64,000 nt of DNA, taken from contig NZ_SADE01000004.1 in NCBI RefSeq assembly GCF_004005845.1, positions 248,001 to 312,000 of the forward strand, read 5' to 3'. The stretch is from Hwanghaeella grinnelliae. Lineage in GTDB: Bacteria; Pseudomonadota; Alphaproteobacteria; UBA8366; Aestuariispiraceae. Positions 18,471 through 28,654 of this stretch are shown here, piece after piece (positions within the stretch are counted from its first letter, which is position 1; the number at the start of each line of letters is the position of its first letter). Below the pieces are notes generated by a model. The model was not told where the DNA came from, made no database searches, and worked only from the letters and a program-made list of their open reading frames with translations. A program made the position numbers and the translations under genes.

Positions 18471-19319
18471 ATGGATTGGCTCACCGACAACAAGATTCCC
18501 GTCGGCAAATGGATCGAAGCGGCCGTGGATTTCTTCTACGCCCATTTCGCTTGGTTCTTCGACGGCATCACTTACACATTTGAATTTCTCATAGAAGGCA
18601 CAGCGGACGCGCTGGGCTTGTTGCATCCCTTGGTGCTGATCGGTTTGATCGCCGGGCTCGCTTATTTGCTGCAACGGTCGTGGAAGCTTCTGGTCTTCCT
18701 GGTTCCGGGCCTGCTGCTGATCGTCAATCTGGGATATTGGGAAGACACGATCCTGACCATATCGCTTGTGACCTGGGCCACGACGCTCAGCATGGTCATC
18801 GGCGTGCCGATCGGCATCGCGGCGGCGCACCGCCCACGTTTCTGGCTGTTCATGCGGCCGGTCCTGGACATGATGCAGACGATCCCCACTTTCGTGTATT
18901 TGATCCCGGCGCTGATCTTCTTCGGCCTCGGCGTGGTCGCCGGGATGGTCGCAACGATCATCTTCGCCTTGCCGGCGCCGATCCGCCTGACCTATCTGGG
19001 CATCAGTTCCGCGCCGAAACCGCTGCTTGAGGCGGCGGAAAGTTTCGGGGCGACGAAGCGCCAGCTTCTTTGGATGGTGGAGGTTCCTCATGCCATGCCG
19101 ACGATCATGGCGGGCCTGACCCAATGCATCATGCTGTCGCTGTCCATGGTGGTCATCGCGGCCATGGTCGGGGCCGACGGGCTTGGCATTCCTGTGCTGC
19201 GCGCGATCAATACCGTGAATGTCGCGAAAGGCTTCGAAGCAGGCCTCGCCATCGTCATCGTCGCCATCCTGATGGATCGAATCTGTAAACGCCCGGGCGC
19301 CGGACCGGGTGGTGAATAG
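18471..19319 (+). CDS. choW: Choline ABC transporter permease
   Basis: A 282-residue inner-membrane permease with about six to seven helices and the BPD_transp_1 fold. The EAA loop reads EAAESFGATKRQLLWMVEVPHAMPTI. A short amphipathic N-terminus and first helix pair precede the core, as in ProW. It lies between choX and choV; the next gene starts 18 bases after its stop. Confidence 0.9.
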   Translation: MDWLTDNKIPVGKWIEAAVDFFYAHFAWFFDGITYTFEFLIEGTADALGLLHPLVLIGLIAGLAYLLQRSWKLLVFLVPGLLLIVNLGYWEDTILTISLVTWATTLSMVIGVPIGIAAAHRPRFWLFMRPVLDMMQTIPTFVYLIPALIFFGLGVVAGMVATIIFALPAPIRLTYLGISSAPKPLLEAAESFGATKRQLLWMVEVPHAMPTIMAGLTQCIMLSLSMVVIAAMVGADGLGIPVLRAINTVNVAKGFEAGLAIVIVAILMDRICKRPGAGPGGE

Positions 19320-19337
19320 GAACGGGGTATAGACATC

Positions 19338-20552
19338 ATGGATGCGCAAACCGCCGTTGAGTTCGAGAATGTCGACATCGTCTTCTCGGAAACCGAAGCC
19401 CAGAGCCAGAAGGCGCTGACCTTTCTGGACCAAGGCCATTCCCGTGGCCGGATATTGGAAGAGACCGGATCCGTCATCGGCGTGGCCGGCGCGACCCTGG
19501 ATGTGAAAGAAGGGGAAATCTGCGTCTTGATGGGGTTGTCCGGATCGGGGAAGTCGACCCTGTTGCGCGCCGTGAATGGGTTGAACACGGTGACACGCGG
19601 GTCAATCCGCGTCCGTGACGGCGACGACATGCTTGAAATGGTCAATTGTTCCGAGGCGGACCTGCGGCGCATGCGCATGCACCGGGTGGCGATGGTTTTC
19701 CAGCAATTCGGCTTGCTGCCGTGGCGGACGGTTGAGGAGAATGTCGGGTTGGGCCTGGAGCTTCGCGGCGTGGCGAAGGAAGAGAGACGCCAGATCGTCG
19801 AGGAAAAGTTGAAGCTCGTCCAACTGGACAAATGGGCGACCAAATACGCCCATGAACTGTCGGGCGGCATGCAGCAACGGGTCGGGTTGGCCCGTGCCTT
19901 CGCGACCGATGCGGAATTGTTGTTGATGGACGAACCATTCTCGGCGCTGGACCCTTTGATCCGCACCCATTTGCAGGACGAATTGCTCGACCTGCAGCAA
20001 CGCCTGAAAAAGACGATCATTTTCGTCAGCCATGATTTGGATGAAGCGCTGAAGATCGGAAACCGGATCGCTATCATGGAAGAAGGCCGGGTCGTGCAAT
20101 ATGGCGAACCGGAACAGATCGTGCTGAATCCCGCCAGCGACTACGTCGCGGAATTCGTCGCGCATATGAACCCGTTGGACGTTCTGCGGGGCGAGTCCCT
20201 GATGACACATGTGGCGGATTTACGCCGGGACGGGGACGATCTGCTGCTCGATTCCACCGGCAGGTTCCGTTTGAGCGTCGATGCCAAGGGGGCGATCCAA
20301 TCGGCCAGCGCGGACGGAACGCTGGTCCGCACAGTCAGCCCCGATGAACCGGAAACCGACGAACCCGTCCTTATCATCGCGCCGGCGGATTTGACGATGC
20401 GGCGGGCCATTGAATTGCGGTATAGAACCGGCACCCCGGTCGCTTTCGTCGAGGATGGGAAGCTGGTGGGGATCTGCGGCGATGAAGAGATTTATCGCGG
20501 CATTCTCAGGCAGGCGAACCTGCACCGTATAAAACCGATGAAGGTGTTGTGA
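19338..20552 (+). CDS. choV: Choline ABC transporter ATP-binding protein
   Basis: A 404-residue ATPase. An N-terminal ProV-type extension (1-50) precedes Walker A GLSGSGKST (66-74). The signature LSGGMQQRVGLARA, Walker B LLLMDEPFSALD and switch histidine SHDLDEA follow. The C-terminal 110 residues form a CBS-pair-like regulatory region, as in ProV/OpuAA, where it senses ionic strength. Its TGA directly abuts the GTG of the HAD gene. Confidence 0.9.
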   Translation: MDAQTAVEFENVDIVFSETEAQSQKALTFLDQGHSRGRILEETGSVIGVAGATLDVKEGEICVLMGLSGSGKSTLLRAVNGLNTVTRGSIRVRDGDDMLEMVNCSEADLRRMRMHRVAMVFQQFGLLPWRTVEENVGLGLELRGVAKEERRQIVEEKLKLVQLDKWATKYAHELSGGMQQRVGLARAFATDAELLLMDEPFSALDPLIRTHLQDELLDLQQRLKKTIIFVSHDLDEALKIGNRIAIMEEGRVVQYGEPEQIVLNPASDYVAEFVAHMNPLDVLRGESLMTHVADLRRDGDDLLLDSTGRFRLSVDAKGAIQSASADGTLVRTVSPDEPETDEPVLIIAPADLTMRRAIELRYRTGTPVAFVEDGKLVGICGDEEIYRGILRQANLHRIKPMKVL

Positions 20553-21269
20553 GTGAACGCGTTTTCCGCTGATATCGCCGGTGTTCTGTTCGACAAGGAC
20601 GGCACCTTGATCGACTACGAAGCGACCTGGGGCGCCGCCAATTGGCGTGCGGCTTACTTCTTCGCGGATGGTCGCCAGGATGTGGCCGATGCGATGATGG
20701 AGGCCGGCGGCTGGGATCACGCGACGGGACGGACCCTGCCCGGAACACCCCTTGTCGTCGACACGATTGAGGAGATTGCGGAAATCTGGACCGCCGTTCT
20801 ACCCCCGCATAAGCGCGATTTGGCGGGGATGAAATCACTGCTCCACGTGATGATGTCGACGGATGTGGGGGCGGAACCTTTGGCGGATCTGCATGTATTG
20901 TTCGATGGGTTGCGCGGGATGGGAATGCGCCTCGGCGTCGCGACAAACGATACCGAAGCGGGCGTGCACGCCACCCTGGGACCGTTGGACGTCGTCAGCA
21001 AACTCGATTTCATCGTAGGATATGACAGCGGGCATGGGGCGAAACCCGGCCCGGGCATGGTCCTTGCCTTTGCCGATCATATCCAGGCGGCGCCGGAACG
21101 GGTGATCATGGTGGGCGACAATGTGCACGATTTGGAAGCCGGGCGGTCGGCGGGCGCCAAGACCGTGGGCGTATTGACCGGCAACATGCCGCGTGAAGAG
21201 CTTGAGCCTCTGGCCGATTACATCCTGGACAATGTCGACGGATTGATCGCCTTGCTCGCTCGGCCCTAG
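20553..21269 (+). CDS. HAD-family phosphatase (phosphoglycolate phosphatase-like)
   Basis: A 238-residue HAD hydrolase. Motif I is FDKDGTLID (nucleophile D14, acid D16). Motif II is in GVATNDTEAGVHA, and motifs III/IV are GAKPGPGM and VGDNVHDLEAGRSAGA. A GTG start sits immediately after the choV stop, so it is translationally linked to the choline importer. The substrate is unknown; a link to phosphocholine is attractive but only inferred from position. Confidence 0.82.
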   Translation: MNAFSADIAGVLFDKDGTLIDYEATWGAANWRAAYFFADGRQDVADAMMEAGGWDHATGRTLPGTPLVVDTIEEIAEIWTAVLPPHKRDLAGMKSLLHVMMSTDVGAEPLADLHVLFDGLRGMGMRLGVATNDTEAGVHATLGPLDVVSKLDFIVGYDSGHGAKPGPGMVLAFADHIQAAPERVIMVGDNVHDLEAGRSAGAKTVGVLTGNMPREELEPLADYILDNVDGLIALLARP

Positions 21270-21407
21270 AGACACCGCCGCTGCTAGGGAGAGAGGGTTT
21301 CAAGAGGGGGGTGTTAATTTTATCCCCATCCCTGTTGTCATAGCGGTCATCATGCCACGCATTGTGGAGAGGCGAGAGGAATTCGCCCTCAGCAGCGTGG
21401 AGGTGAC

Positions 21408-22460
21408 GTGGCTGAAACCCGGACAGCGGAGTTGGCCGAAAGTAGCGACCGGCTAGGGGTCGGGATCGGTTCGATCCAGGCGGCCGTTTTGCTTTTCGTG
21501 ACTGCCGATCTGCTGATGAAGGACCTGCTGGGGGCCTTTCCCGTCTGGCAGCTTCAGTTCCTGCGCAGCTTCCTAGGTCTTATTCCCTTCGCGCTGGTCG
21601 CCTGGCTGTTCATGGGCAGTAATGCGTTCAAGGCGCAGCGACCGAGCCTGCATCTTATCCGCGGGATTTTAGGGTTCATTGCGTATTCGACGTACTATGT
21701 CGCGCTTTCCTACATGCCGATCGCCCAAACGGCGGCACTTTTCTATACCAGCCCTATCCTGATCACATTGTTCAGTGTCCCGATGCTGGGGGAGAAGCTT
21801 GGCATTCATCGCATCGTTGCGGTGGTGGTCGGGTTCTGTGGGGTGATGGTAATCCTCAGGCCCGATGCGGATGGGTTCAATCCGTACAGTCTTCTGCCTA
21901 TCCTGTGCGCGGTCTGTTACGCCATCAGCATGATCATTATCCGGCGCGCATCGGTTACGGAAACGGCCGTCACCGTGGCCTTCTATACCAATGTCTCTTT
22001 CGCTTCCTTCAGCTTGCTGGCATCGGGCATTGGCTGGAGCTTCCTGCCTGAAGTGCCGCCGGACGGCCCGCTGAATGCCTTGTTGAAACCCTGGACTTCG
22101 CCGCAGGGAAACCAATGGCTGATGTTGGGGGCGTTGGCCCTGTCGGGGGTCGTGGGACATCTTCTTATCGCCAAGGCCTATCGCTCGGCGCCCGCCAGTG
22201 TCATCGCGCCCTTCGACTATACCTACCTCGTCTGGGCGCCGATCCTGGCCTATCTGATCCTTGGTGAAGTGCCGACACAAAGCACCCTGGCCGGAATTGC
22301 GATGATTATGGGATCTGGCCTGTATATCGGCTACCGGGAAAGCAGGACCCGCGGCAGGCAAGAGCCGCCACCGACTGCCGACTCCATCATCCTGCCGAAC
22401 ACCACGCCACGCACGCCGCCAACCTCCCCGGCGGACGAGGTGCAGCGGGGGAACGACTAG
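21408..22460 (+). CDS. EamA/DMT-family transporter
   Basis: A 350-residue, ten-helix transporter with two EamA repeats (about 22-160 and 172-308) and a polar proline-rich C-terminal tail. It resembles RhaT/YdcZ-type exporters. The GTG at 21408 is supported by GGAGGTGAC just before it. It is the second of three DMT exporters in the window. Confidence 0.82.
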   Translation: MAETRTAELAESSDRLGVGIGSIQAAVLLFVTADLLMKDLLGAFPVWQLQFLRSFLGLIPFALVAWLFMGSNAFKAQRPSLHLIRGILGFIAYSTYYVALSYMPIAQTAALFYTSPILITLFSVPMLGEKLGIHRIVAVVVGFCGVMVILRPDADGFNPYSLLPILCAVCYAISMIIIRRASVTETAVTVAFYTNVSFASFSLLASGIGWSFLPEVPPDGPLNALLKPWTSPQGNQWLMLGALALSGVVGHLLIAKAYRSAPASVIAPFDYTYLVWAPILAYLILGEVPTQSTLAGIAMIMGSGLYIGYRESRTRGRQEPPPTADSIILPNTTPRTPPTSPADEVQRGND

Positions 22461-22488
22461 GCGCGCGGTCTATGAAGTGTTGGGCGGT

Positions 22489-23253
22489 TCAATACATGTG
22501 CTGGCCGCCGGTGACGAAGATTTCCGTCCCGGTGACATAGGAAAAATCCGGATTGCACAACTGATAGACCGCCCCCGCGACTTCCGCCGGCGTTCCCATC
22601 CGTTGCATTGGGATGCGGGTGATCAGCGGTTCGTATTCCGGGCCGATCATTTCCGTCTCGATCTCACCCGGGGCAACCGCATTCACCCGAACGCCGAGTT
22701 GGGCGAATTCCACCGCCATTTCGCGGGTCAGGGCGGAAAGCGCGGCTTTGGAGGTGGAATAGGCGCTGCCGGCGAAAGGATGGATTGCGTGCCCGGCAAT
22801 CGAGGTGATGTTGACGATCGCACCGCTGGTCTCCTTGGCACCCCGGCCCAAGGCCTGCGCGAATCCGCGCGAGAGTGAGAGCGGGGTGAAGAAGTTCAGT
22901 TCAAACACCTGGCGCCAGGAATCGATGTCTCCGTTTAACACGCCCAGGCGCTCCTTGAAGCTGGTCTTCGGTGAGACGGCGGCATTGTTCACCAAGGCGT
23001 TCAGCGGGTTCTTGCCCAGCGCGGCGTTCGCTTCTTCGATGAAGGCGGCGACGGAATCCTTATCCGTCAGATCGGTCGGAATGTGGTGTGTCCAGTTCGG
23101 GTCGGCCTTGCAGGCATCGGGAATGGCATCCCGTGAGCAGGTGATGATGCGCCAGCCCTCGCTCGAAAACCGGCGAACCGTTGCGTGCCCGATGCCCCGG
23201 CTTGCACCGGTCAGGATTACCGTTCTCGGGGGCGATGCGGTGCCGTCTGTCAT
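22489..23253 (-). CDS. SDR-family oxidoreductase
   Basis: A 254-residue short-chain dehydrogenase. The cofactor loop is TGASRGIG (15-22), NNAAVS follows, and the catalytic serine and YSTSK are seen around residues 150-165. The fold ends with the usual FVTGGQ strand. The substrate cannot be told. It lies 27 bases downstream of the cation-efflux gene on the same strand. Confidence 0.85.
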   Translation of the reverse strand: MTDGTASPPRTVILTGASRGIGHATVRRFSSEGWRIITCSRDAIPDACKADPNWTHHIPTDLTDKDSVAAFIEEANAALGKNPLNALVNNAAVSPKTSFKERLGVLNGDIDSWRQVFELNFFTPLSLSRGFAQALGRGAKETSGAIVNITSIAGHAIHPFAGSAYSTSKAALSALTREMAVEFAQLGVRVNAVAPGEIETEMIGPEYEPLITRIPMQRMGTPAEVAGAVYQLCNPDFSYVTGTEIFVTGGQHMY

Positions 23254-23280
23254 CTTAACATCTCGATACGTAAGTGGTCG

Positions 23281-24243
23281 TTAATCGTTCCGCCCCTGAT
23301 GGGTGGTGGGAAGGGGATCCGTGTCTTCGTGCCATTCCGGTGTGGTCGGGTCCTGATGGGCGATCACTTCCGATCCCGGAAATTCTTCCATAACCTGCAT
23401 CTCCACCGCTTCGGCCACTGCGTGCGAACGGTTCAGGCTTAGCCTGCCGTTGAACTCCAAATGGATCTGAATGAAACGGTAAGGGCCTGAGCGCCGCGTC
23501 CGCAAATCGTGCATGTCCAGAACTTCCGGGTAGGAAAGCGCGATATCCCTGATTCGGTCTCTTTCCTCCTGCGGCAATTCCCGGTCCAGCAGCATGTCCA
23601 AGGCTTCCATCGCGACCGACCGGGCCGTCCACAGGATATAGGCTGCGATGGCCAGACCGAACAGGGGGTCGATCAGGGGAAGACCCAGAAAATCAGTCAG
23701 GACCAAGGCGGCGATCACCGCGGCGTTCGCCAGCAGGTCGCCTTTGTAATGCAAGGAATCCGCCTTGATCGCCACGGAACTGGATTGGCGGATCACATAG
23801 GCTTGGAAACCGACCAGGGCCAAGGTCGCGACAATCGACACAAGCATGACGGCAATCCCGATTTCGGACGCTTGGATGGGCTGCGGGTTGACCAAGCGTT
23901 CGCCCGCCTGAAGCGTCAGCAGAACGGCGGATCCCGCGATGAAGGCGGCCTGGGTCAGCGCGGCCAAGGGCTCTGCCTTACCCAGGCCGAAGCGATATTC
24001 CCTGGTGGCCGGTGCGGATGCCTTGCGGACCGCAACCAAGGTGACGATGGAGGCAAAGGCGTCCAGCAGCGAATCGACCAAGCTGGCGAGTATGGCTACC
24101 GACCCCGTATAGGACCAGGCGCCGACCTTGCAGGCGATCAGCAAGGCGGCAACCGCGACGGATGCATAGGTCGCCCGACGCGCAAGCCCCTGTGACTTGC
24201 TGTTCGCGAAGGGGTTTATCTGTTTTGCCGCGTCGTTATCCAA
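23281..24243 (-). CDS. Cation diffusion facilitator transporter (FieF-like)
   Basis: A 320-residue CDF metal efflux protein with six membrane helices and a C-terminal cytosolic ferredoxin-like domain. Metal-site motifs are LVDSLLDAFAS in helix 2 and HYKGDLLANAAV in helix 5; the helix-2 D/D with helix-5 H/D set suits Zn/Fe(II) transport. The C-terminal domain (about 215-295) has HDLRTRRSGPYRFIQIHLEF. It is the middle gene of pdxH-CDF-SDR. Confidence 0.88.
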   Translation of the reverse strand: MDNDAAKQINPFANSKSQGLARRATYASVAVAALLIACKVGAWSYTGSVAILASLVDSLLDAFASIVTLVAVRKASAPATREYRFGLGKAEPLAALTQAAFIAGSAVLLTLQAGERLVNPQPIQASEIGIAVMLVSIVATLALVGFQAYVIRQSSSVAIKADSLHYKGDLLANAAVIAALVLTDFLGLPLIDPLFGLAIAAYILWTARSVAMEALDMLLDRELPQEERDRIRDIALSYPEVLDMHDLRTRRSGPYRFIQIHLEFNGRLSLNRSHAVAEAVEMQVMEEFPGSEVIAHQDPTTPEWHEDTDPLPTTHQGRND

Positions 24244-24297
24244 GAAGCCCTCTGGCGGTTGGTCGACCTGCAGTCCTGCGCCGGATAGCGGCGGCTG

Positions 24298-24894
24298 CTA
24301 TGGAAATAGTTGTTCCACGGTCCAGGCTTGGCTGGCATCCCCCCGCGTAAAGACGAACCGGTCATGCAGTCTGAAGGCACCGTCTTTCCAAAATTCGATT
24401 CGTTGCGGGTGGATCCGGAAACCGGACCAATGCGCCGGCCGGGGAACCGAGCCAAGCCCGAATTTCGCGGTGAAAGTCGCGACGCGCTTTTCCAGTGCGA
24501 AACGCCCTTCCAAGGGCCTGGATTGCTCGCTGGCCCAGGCGCCGATCTGACTACCGCGGGCTCTGCTCGCGAAATATTCATCCGCTTCTGCATCGGTTAC
24601 CGAACTGACCGGCCCTTCGATACGAACTTGGCGGCGCAGGCTTTTCCAATGGAAAAGCATCGCCGCTTTCGGGTTTTCACTAAGATCGCGGCCTTTGTCG
24701 CTTTCCAAATTTGTATAGAAAACAAAGCCTTGTTCGTCGTAGTCCTTCAGCAGAACCATCCGCACGGCCGGTTGCCCGTCCGCATCCGCAGTCGCCAGCG
24801 CGACCGCGTTGGGATCATTCATTTCCGACTCGCCCGCTTCCGCGAACCAATCGGCAAAAACGTCAAATGGATTGCGGTCTTTAATATCCGCCAT
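24298..24894 (-). CDS. pdxH: Pyridoxamine 5'-phosphate oxidase
   Basis: A 198-residue FMN-dependent oxidase producing pyridoxal phosphate, slightly short but complete. Signatures are [45 protein letters not shown] and the C-terminal [15 protein letters not shown]...W. It is the first gene of a minus-strand unit with the CDF and SDR genes and diverges from the lipoprotein gene. Confidence 0.93.
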   Translation of the reverse strand: MADIKDRNPFDVFADWFAEAGESEMNDPNAVALATADADGQPAVRMVLLKDYDEQGFVFYTNLESDKGRDLSENPKAAMLFHWKSLRRQVRIEGPVSSVTDAEADEYFASRARGSQIGAWASEQSRPLEGRFALEKRVATFTAKFGLGSVPRPAHWSGFRIHPQRIEFWKDGAFRLHDRFVFTRGDASQAWTVEQLFP

Positions 24895-25136
24895 GGTATC
24901 GCCATATTTCTCTGTGATGATGTTGTCGTATCCCTAGATAGAGCATATTCCGCTGTCGGAAAATGTGTATCTCCTGGGATATTGCGGAATCCTGCGGAAC
25001 ATCGGCAAATTGTGATGCCGGTGGGATTGTTTGCGCCGGAAGGCAGGCTGGAACGAAGATGGGCCGGTGCGGTGGTCTGGGATATGCATCCGTATGGATT
25101 ACTTGGTTTTTTGTACAACACGAAGGATGTCTTGGA

Positions 25137-25613
25137 ATGAAAGCTAAACCCCTTATCGTCGTTGCCATGGCGGCATCGCTTCTGACAGCCTGCGAAGCCA
25201 ATCAAGGTACCAAGCAAACCATTGGCGGCTTGGGTGGTGCGGTTCTCGGCGGCTTGCTCGGCTCCCAAATCGGCGGCGGCAGCGGCCGGTTGGTTGCGGT
25301 CGGCGCCGGCGCGGTTCTTGGCGGCCTGGTCGGTTCCAGCATCGGTAAATCGCTGGACGAGACGGACAAGCTGATGATGGAACGGACGACGCAGGCGTCG
25401 CTCGAACATGTGCAGAGCGGGCAGACCTCCACCTGGAGCAATCCGGATTCGGGCCATCAGGGCACAGTCACGCCGACAAAGACCTATCAGGAGCCCAGCG
25501 GACAGTATTGCCGCGAATATCAACAGACCGTGACGGTCGGCAACGAGCAGCAGGAAGCTTATGGCACGGCGTGCCGTCAACCGGATGGTAGCTGGAAGAT
25601 CGTCTCAAGCTAG
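25137..25613 (+). CDS. 17-kDa surface antigen-like lipoprotein
   Basis: A 158-residue outer-membrane lipoprotein of the Rickettsia 17-kDa antigen family. The lipobox LLTAC places the lipidated cysteine at C19. A glycine-zipper repeat (about 30-75, GGLGGAVLGGLLGSQIGGG) is followed by a C-terminal domain with YCREYQQTVTVGN and AYGTACRQPDGSWKI. The ATG at 25137 gives the signal peptide; an upstream in-frame extension from 24963 is not credible. Confidence 0.88.
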   Translation: MKAKPLIVVAMAASLLTACEANQGTKQTIGGLGGAVLGGLLGSQIGGGSGRLVAVGAGAVLGGLVGSSIGKSLDETDKLMMERTTQASLEHVQSGQTSTWSNPDSGHQGTVTPTKTYQEPSGQYCREYQQTVTVGNEQQEAYGTACRQPDGSWKIVSS

Positions 25614-25721
25614 CCTACATTATAGCTCACGTGAGAAGGCAGGGGCCGCGGTTGCCGCCGGCTCTGCCTCTCGAGCTGTCTGGCCGAAAGGCGTTTTATC
25701 CAAGGTGCGGTTCTTGACCCT

Positions 25722-26645
25722 ATGAAGGATCCATATTCGGTTTTAGGCGTCCCCAAGGATGCGGATGCGGCGCAAATTAAGTCGGCGTACCGCAAACTTG
25801 CGAAGGAACTGCATCCGGACGTCAATCCGGGTGACTCCATTGTGGAACAGCGGTTCAAGGAAGTGACCGCTGCCTACAATCTGCTGTCCGATCCGGAAAA
25901 GAAGGCCAAGTATGACCGGGGCGAAATCGGTGCCGACGGCACACCGAACCGCGGATACGGCGGACGCCAACGGGCCGGTGCCGGTGGTGGTGGCGGCTTC
26001 GGCGGTGGCGGTTTTGGTGGATTCGAGGCGGAGGATGTCGAAGATTTCTTCGGCGATATTTTCGGCCGCCAGCGGCAGCGACAGCGTAACCGCACCGTCA
26101 AGATGCGCGGCAAGGACGTCAATTATACGATCAATGTGACGTTTGAGGAGGCTGCGCTGGGCGTCAAACGGCGCCTTAAGCTCTATGACGGATCTCATGT
26201 CGACGTGGATATTCCGCCCGGCACTTCGGATGGACAAAGCCTGCGTCTGCGCGGCAAAGGCATGCCCGGTATGGGCGGTGGCGAAGCCGGTGATGCTTTC
26301 GTCGAAATCCAGGTCCAGCCGCACAAATTCTTCGAACGGGACGGCAACGATATCTTCCTGGAACTGCCGGTGACCATCACCGAGGCGCTGCTTGGCGCGC
26401 GGGTGCGGGTCCCGACGATCCATGGCCCCGTCGCTGTGAAGATACCGGCCGGGTCGAATACCGGCACTTCGCTTCGCCTCAATGGCAAGGGCGTCGGTGG
26501 CCGCAAGGGCGGACCGGGTGACCAATACGTGCAGTTGAAAGTGATGTTGCCGGACAAACCCGACGCGGATCTCAACGATTTCGTGCGGGAATGGTCCGCG
26601 AAAGGCAACTACGACGTCCGCAAGAAACTCGGCTTTCCCGAATAA
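25722..26645 (+). CDS. CbpA-like type II DnaJ chaperone
   Basis: A 307-residue DnaJ homologue lacking the zinc-finger domain. The J domain (about 4-68) carries HPD in ELHPDVNPGD. A glycine-rich linker (about 85-100) is followed by two C-terminal substrate-binding beta domains (about 125-290). This is the CbpA/DnaJ-class-II layout, a nucleoid-associated or co-chaperone protein. It is convergent with the acyl-CoA dehydrogenase, with 12 bases between. Confidence 0.9.
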   Translation: MKDPYSVLGVPKDADAAQIKSAYRKLAKELHPDVNPGDSIVEQRFKEVTAAYNLLSDPEKKAKYDRGEIGADGTPNRGYGGRQRAGAGGGGGFGGGGFGGFEAEDVEDFFGDIFGRQRQRQRNRTVKMRGKDVNYTINVTFEEAALGVKRRLKLYDGSHVDVDIPPGTSDGQSLRLRGKGMPGMGGGEAGDAFVEIQVQPHKFFERDGNDIFLELPVTITEALLGARVRVPTIHGPVAVKIPAGSNTGTSLRLNGKGVGGRKGGPGDQYVQLKVMLPDKPDADLNDFVREWSAKGNYDVRKKLGFPE

Positions 26646-26657
26646 GCAGCGCGGTAT

Positions 26658-28448
26658 CTAGAACGCGTCTTCGGCGGGATAGGCTTCCCCATCTCCAAGC
26701 GTTTCCAATTGGGCACAGGCAAGCACGGCCTTCGGCAATTCCCAGCGGAAGACGAAACGGCAGGTTTCTATCTTCCCTTTTCGGAACGTTTCCCCGATGT
26801 AGGCCCGCCCGGCTTTTGAAGCGGCAACCGCCTGTTTCAACCATATCCAGGCCATCACGATGTTGCCGAAGGCGTCGATATAGGATTGCGCTGGTGCGAG
26901 GGAAGCCGCGGCTCCGTGATCGGCCTGTCGCTGCAACAAGGTTTCCGTAACGGCTGAAAGGCGGGTCCAAGCTTGACCCAGGGCATGGTATTCGTCTGGA
27001 AAATCCTTTCGGCTTTCCGAGAGGGTTTTTGATATTTCCCAGCCGAAGGCCTTCAGAGCCGCGCCGTCCTGCAACGCGACCTTTCGCCCCAGAAGGTCGA
27101 GCGCCTGAATCGCGTTTGCGCCCTCATGGATCGGGTTTAGGCGATTGTCGCGATAGATTTGTTCGACGGCGAAGTCCCGTGTGTAGCCGTAGCCGCCGAG
27201 GATCTGAATCGCGGCCTCGTTCGCGCGCAAGGCGGCGTCCGAAAACCAGGACTTCAAGACCGGGGTTACAATTTCCAACTTCAAATGCGCCTCGTTCCGC
27301 GCGCTTTTTTCCGGCGCCCATTGCCGTTCATCCACCCAGCGGGCGCAGAGTAGGCCGAGCGCGAGTGTGCCTTCCGCCACGGCCTTTTGAATCGCCAGCA
27401 TACGGCGGACATCCGCATGCCCGATCAAAGGTATTTGGGGGGCGGCCGGGTCCTTTTCCCCCGGGGGGCGACCCTGCTGGCGCTCGCGCGCATAGGCCAG
27501 GCTCTCACGATAGCCGGCATAGGCCAGCATGCCTGCCCCCATGCCGACGCCGATCCGGGCCTCGTTCATCATGTGGAACATGTAGCTGAGGCCCTTGTTG
27601 GGCTCGCCGACCAACTCGCCGATACAGCCGTCATTGTCGCCGAAGTTCATCACCGTATTCACGGTGCCGCGATAGCCCATCTTGTGGTTCAACCCGGCCA
27701 GGGCAACGTCGTTCGGTTCGCCGGGATTGCCATCCGCGTCCAATCGATATCGCGGCACGATGAACAGCGACAAACCCTTGATCCCGGCAGGCGCACCTTC
27801 GATCCGCGCCAACAGCATATGGACGATGTTACGGCCCATTTCGTGTTCCCCGCCCGAGGTCCACATTTTCCCGCCCTTGATGGCGTAGGTGCCGTCCTCC
27901 CGCGGTCTTGCGGTCGTCCTGATATCTGACAGGGACGACCCCGCATGCGGTTCCGACAGCGCCATGGTGCCGAAGAAATCGCCGCTGATCATACGGCCCA
28001 GATAGCGTTCCTTTTGTGCTTTGGAGCCATGGGCTTCGATGAGGTTCGCCGCGGCGATGGTCAGGAAGGGATAGGCGGCCGTTGCGATATTGGCCGCTTG
28101 GAAATAGGCGAACGCGGCCTGCACCACGGTCCAAGGCAATTGCAGGCCGCCCAATTCCTCATCGTGATGCGCACCGGCGAAGCCCGCATCGTGAAAGGCC
28201 TTCACACCCTCGGCGATTTCCGGCGGCAGCACGACCGACCCGTCGCGAAGCTGCGGCTCTTCCCGGTCGCTCTTGGCATAGTGGTTTAGGAATTTTTCCG
28301 TGGCGATGGTACGCGCTGTTCCCAGGATGGCATCGTAATCGGCGCGGTCCTGACCGGCGAAACGCGGGAACAGCATCAGGCTGTCGATGTCCAGGACTTC
28401 ATCGAGTTGGAAGGCGATATCCGCCGGATCGATCAGTCTGTCGTTCAT
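26658..28448 (-). CDS. Acyl-CoA dehydrogenase, DmdC-type
   Basis: A 596-residue FAD flavoprotein of the long acyl-CoA dehydrogenase group that includes 3-methylmercaptopropionyl-CoA dehydrogenase DmdC. It has an N-terminal helical domain, the FAD/substrate motif MALSEPHAGSSLSDI, and QILGGYGYTRDFAVEQIYRDNRLNPIHEGA, where the glutamate is the probable catalytic base. The extra C-terminal domain (about 470-590) is typical of DmdC-like enzymes. The ATG at 28448 is chosen; the 45 codons upstream do not look coding. Other long-chain-like substrates remain possible. Confidence 0.85.
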   Translation of the reverse strand: MNDRLIDPADIAFQLDEVLDIDSLMLFPRFAGQDRADYDAILGTARTIATEKFLNHYAKSDREEPQLRDGSVVLPPEIAEGVKAFHDAGFAGAHHDEELGGLQLPWTVVQAAFAYFQAANIATAAYPFLTIAAANLIEAHGSKAQKERYLGRMISGDFFGTMALSEPHAGSSLSDIRTTARPREDGTYAIKGGKMWTSGGEHEMGRNIVHMLLARIEGAPAGIKGLSLFIVPRYRLDADGNPGEPNDVALAGLNHKMGYRGTVNTVMNFGDNDGCIGELVGEPNKGLSYMFHMMNEARIGVGMGAGMLAYAGYRESLAYARERQQGRPPGEKDPAAPQIPLIGHADVRRMLAIQKAVAEGTLALGLLCARWVDERQWAPEKSARNEAHLKLEIVTPVLKSWFSDAALRANEAAIQILGGYGYTRDFAVEQIYRDNRLNPIHEGANAIQALDLLGRKVALQDGAALKAFGWEISKTLSESRKDFPDEYHALGQAWTRLSAVTETLLQRQADHGAAASLAPAQSYIDAFGNIVMAWIWLKQAVAASKAGRAYIGETFRKGKIETCRFVFRWELPKAVLACAQLETLGDGEAYPAEDAF

Positions 28449-28654
28449 CTGTTTCCCACGCTTTGCCGTCATGCCAATCGGCAGCGGATCATGCCCGGAG
28501 GGCGGGCGCGGAACAAGTTGTAGCGGTAATGGGTAGAAGATATTCACGGGCCGGAAGGTCGATGCCCGTACACGGTTGGCCATGCGCGCAATCGCCTACG
28601 GATAGGGCCCGCGCATAAAGGATTTCGACCAGGTGCTGTCGCACCCGGTGCGCA